Shown here piece by piece: positions 61,934 through 64,000 of a stretch of DNA of 64,000 bases (positions are counted from its first letter, which is position 1; the number at the start of each line of letters is the position of its first letter). The translations under genes were made by a program, and so were the position numbers. Source of the stretch: Proteinivorax hydrogeniformans (lineage in GTDB: Bacteria; Bacillota; Proteinivoracia; Proteinivoracales; Proteinivoracaceae); contig NZ_CP159485.1 of NCBI RefSeq assembly GCF_040515995.1, positions 372,001-436,000 on the forward strand, written 5' to 3'. The notes under the pieces are model-generated. The model saw only the letters and a program-made list of their open reading frames with translations. It did not search any database and was not told the DNA's origin.

Positions 61934-62797
61934 TTGGGCATAAAAGTTGTAGTTGATAGCACATCCTATATACCAGAAGATATAGTTAAATCTTATGATA
62001 TATCTGTTGTGCCTTTAAGTGTTGTTTTTGAGAGTGGAGAAGTGTATAAAGAGAGCTCTATAACCAACAAAGAGTTTTATGAAAAGCTTGAAGCTGCTGA
62101 TGAGATTCCTAAGTCTTCACAGCCTTCTGTAGAGGAATTATACGAGACCTTTGAGAAAATAATTAAAAGTGGAGAGGAAATTATAGGGGTTTTTATTTCG
62201 TCTGAAATGAGTGGTACATATAGCACAGCTAACATGGTAAAGGATATGATTTTAAAGGATTATCCTGAAGCTAGTATTAAACTTATAGATTCTAGATCTA
62301 ACTGTATGCAACTAGGCTTTGCTGCCATAACTGCTGCAAAAGCTGCAAAAGAAGGTAAAAAAATAGATGAAGTTGTTAGTTTAGTAGAAAAAAATATAGT
62401 TAAAAGCAGGTTTATCTTTACTCCAGATACGCTGGATTACCTGAAAAAAGGTGGTAGAATCGGTGCGGCATCAGCGCTTTTGGGTTCTTTTTTAAATATT
62501 AAACCCATACTTACTGTCACTGACGGTAAAACTGATGTTATAACTAAAATTAGAGGTAAGAAAAAGACTGTAAATAAAATAGTAGATATCTTTGTCCAAG
62601 ACGTTAAAGAATATGGGTTTGGAGATGCCATAATACATCACATAAATTGCGAGCAGGAAGCTAAGGAACTAGCAGACAAAATAAAGAAAATCATAGGTGA
62701 GACACTACCTATATGCTCCATAGGTCCTGTGATTGGGGCCCATGTGGGGCCAGGATCATTAGGAGTTGCCTATTTTACTAAAAAGAATTGGGACTAG
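61934..62797 (+). CDS. DegV-family fatty-acid-binding protein
   Basis: A 287-residue DegV protein. Members bind a fatty acid and, as FakB, present it to the kinase FakA for phospholipid synthesis. Motifs: VVVDSTSYIPEDIV at the start, SSQPSVEEL, ISSEMSGTYSTA (head-group-binding Ser, about 95), DSRSNCMQLG, and the C-terminal IGPVIGAHVGPGSLG with the conserved His. TTG at 61934 lies 8 bases after AAAGGAG; a GTG at 61925 would overlap that site. No fakA is nearby. Confidence 0.95.
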   Translation: MGIKVVVDSTSYIPEDIVKSYDISVVPLSVVFESGEVYKESSITNKEFYEKLEAADEIPKSSQPSVEELYETFEKIIKSGEEIIGVFISSEMSGTYSTANMVKDMILKDYPEASIKLIDSRSNCMQLGFAAITAAKAAKEGKKIDEVVSLVEKNIVKSRFIFTPDTLDYLKKGGRIGAASALLGSFLNIKPILTVTDGKTDVITKIRGKKKTVNKIVDIFVQDVKEYGFGDAIIHHINCEQEAKELADKIKKIIGETLPICSIGPVIGAHVGPGSLGVAYFTKKNWD

Positions 62798-62817
62798 GAT
62801 TATCCTCGTCCCTTTTT
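62790..62817 (+). terminator. Terminator overlapping the end of the DegV gene
   Basis: GGGACTAGGA pairs with TCCTCGTCCC (one mismatch) and is followed by TTTTT; the stem contains the stop codon. Confidence 0.85.
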
Positions 62818-62946
62818 CACGTATAAACCGAGAGTTTTCTCTTTATTTAATTTGTACTTTGATTAAAGGGAAATGCGGATCATATATAGAATCTAATTAA
62901 AGGCTTGAAGTTTCACTTTATCAAGTTACTTTATAGGGAGGCTTCC

Positions 62947-63678
62947 ATGAAAAAGTTAAGGGTAAATAATGTTTTTGTCTTTATACTAGGTCTGCTATGT
63001 TTGAGCCTTGGAGTTGTGCTAGTGATTAAGTCTGATTTAGGTGTATCGGTAGCTACATCTTTACCTTATGTAGTTAGTTTGCAATTTACTGCGATTAGCT
63101 TTGGAATGTGGAACTATATAATACATGGGCTAGTCCTTTTGCTACTAGCTGTAATTGTAAAAAGATTGACGGTAAAGTATTTAATGTCTTTTCTAGTGGC
63201 ATTTTTATTTGGAACAGCTATAGACTTGTTTTACATGATGTTAGAACCAGTTTCTGCAGATGCCTTTATTGAAAAAGTAGGGTTATTTATACTTGGGTCT
63301 ATAGTTATATCTATCGGGGTGGCTTCTTTTATAAAGAGTAATTATCCAATTTTGCCATTTGATACATTTGTAAAAGAAATTTGCTTAGTAAAGAATATAA
63401 GGATATCAAAGTTTAAAACTGGATTTGATTTGGTGATATTTTCGCTATCTATAAGCTTTAGCTTAATTTTCTTTAGGGCTATCGAGGGTTTGCATATAGG
63501 AACACTTGTATCTGCAGCTATTTTAGGTAGTATGATAGGTCTTTGTTTAAAGCTGTTGAATAACTATGTAGAGGGTACAACGTTTTTCCCCGAAGAGAAA
63601 ACAAAGATTTTGTTAGATTTAAACCTTCTAAACATAAGGCCTAAAAGCGGGCAACAAGGAGAAAATCTTAAGAAATAA
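62947..63678 (+). CDS. YczE/YitT-like integral membrane protein
   Basis: About 243 residues with five or six hydrophobic segments and a short polar tail. The pattern FILGLLCLSLGVVLVIKSDLGVS near the start is typical of YczE/YyaS-type proteins (I recall DUF6198 for this group); their function is unsettled. ATG at 62947 follows TAGGGAGGC, and an earlier ATG at 62905 adds a stretch without family likeness. It lies 42 bases before the cyclic-di-AMP receptor gene with no terminator between, so the two may be cotranscribed. Confidence 0.8.
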   Translation: MKKLRVNNVFVFILGLLCLSLGVVLVIKSDLGVSVATSLPYVVSLQFTAISFGMWNYIIHGLVLLLLAVIVKRLTVKYLMSFLVAFLFGTAIDLFYMMLEPVSADAFIEKVGLFILGSIVISIGVASFIKSNYPILPFDTFVKEICLVKNIRISKFKTGFDLVIFSLSISFSLIFFRAIEGLHIGTLVSAAILGSMIGLCLKLLNNYVEGTTFFPEEKTKILLDLNLLNIRPKSGQQGENLKK

Positions 63679-63720
63679 GTAAAAAAATTGATATATAAAA
63701 TAACTTAGGAGGTATATTTG

Positions 63721-64000
63721 TGAAACTTATAGTTGCGGTCTTAGAAAGCAGGGACTTCGCAAATCTTCGTCATGATTTGCTGGAGAATGGACATCCAGTA
63801 ACTTTACTATCTAGCAGCGGGGGTTTTTTAAAAGAAGGCAACTCCACAGTTCTGATAGGAGTGGAAGAGAACAAAGTTTCCGCAGTTTTGGATATTATCG
63901 AAGCTAATTGCCGGGATAATAAGAGAGTAAACACTCCGCCTATTTTTGGGAAAAAGGCGGAAGGTGGAAATCTTCCCATAGAGCTTACCATTGGAGGAGC
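63721..64000 (+). CDS. Cyclic-di-AMP receptor (DarA/PstA, PII-like), 3' end outside window
   Basis: The 93 visible residues match the start of the PII-like cyclic-di-AMP receptor DarA/PstA (YaaQ): VKLIVAVLESRDFANLRHDLL, then LLSSSGGFLKEGNSTVLIGVE, a highly conserved stretch, and the loop before TIGG. Full proteins have about 110 residues, so only the last part is missing. These trimers bind cyclic di-AMP and probably signal to an unknown partner. GTG at 63721 follows TAGGAGGTATATTT. Confidence 0.92.

Overview
The window reads as chromosome of an anaerobic, low-GC Firmicute (Clostridia-like). Supporting signs: strong AGGAGG-type ribosome sites, many TTG/GTG starts, two [FeFe]-hydrogenase-family proteins, flavin-based reductases with an anaerobic C4-dicarboxylate carrier, catabolic glutamate dehydrogenase, an NPQTG/LPXTG-type wall anchor (IPQTGD), DegV, a cyclic-di-AMP receptor and an iron-sulfur MinD/NifX ('orange protein'-type) cluster. 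A protein-fermenting anaerobe is plausible; the species cannot be fixed from the sequence alone.

Layout. 1-0.46 kb: end of a PTS sugar permease. 0.6-13.4 kb: a defence/DNA-maintenance island with a four-gene Wadjet plasmid-defence system in the order jetD-jetA-jetB-jetC, then a DUF6904-type gene, an RQC-minor-type DNA-binding gene with an ATC start, a SNF2 helicase and a SWIM zinc-finger protein. 13.4-21.6 kb: formimidoylglutamase-like enzyme, an orphan promoter-terminator unit that may be an sRNA or leader, BrnQ, a membrane-anchored hydrolase, a frameshifted TspO-like gene and a wall-anchored cyanophycinase-like protein. 21.9-26 kb: diguanylate cyclase, HEAT-repeat protein, processive glycosyltransferase and a ferritin-like protein, which together look like a cyclic-di-GMP-linked exopolysaccharide unit. 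26-27.7 kb: a lone carotenoid-desaturase-like enzyme.

27.7-39.2 kb: an anaerobic respiration block: a frameshifted flavoprotein reductase in an operon with a CitA/DcuS-type kinase and its regulator, an intact FMN/FAD lipoprotein reductase, and a DcuA/B-type carrier. Two tandem GntR-ABC-permease cassettes sit inside this block, the first under a promoter covered by a perfect 21-bp inverted repeat. 39.4-43.2 kb: nitroreductase, NRDE protein (apparent ATT start), and a MATE pump divergent from a MerR regulator with a textbook 19-bp-spacer MerR promoter.

43.2-47 kb: DUF5320-like, NifX-like, two ferredoxin-MinD ATPases and an Mrp-NifX fusion. 47-50.9 kb: RND pump and TetR regulator behind a 52-bp perfect palindrome. 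51-52.65 kb: a non-coding island of duplicated repeats. 52.65-64 kb: radical SAM protein, DeoD, GdhA, a sensory hydrogenase cluster (HydS-like, PP2C phosphatase, 2Fe-2S protein, [FeFe] hydrogenase), lipoprotein cyclophilin, DegV, a YczE-like membrane protein and the start of a cyclic-di-AMP receptor. Nothing here is certainly a new system; the best leads are the genes behind Wadjet, the repeat island beside the radical SAM gene, the 14.75-14.93 kb RNA candidate and the two near-cognate start codons.
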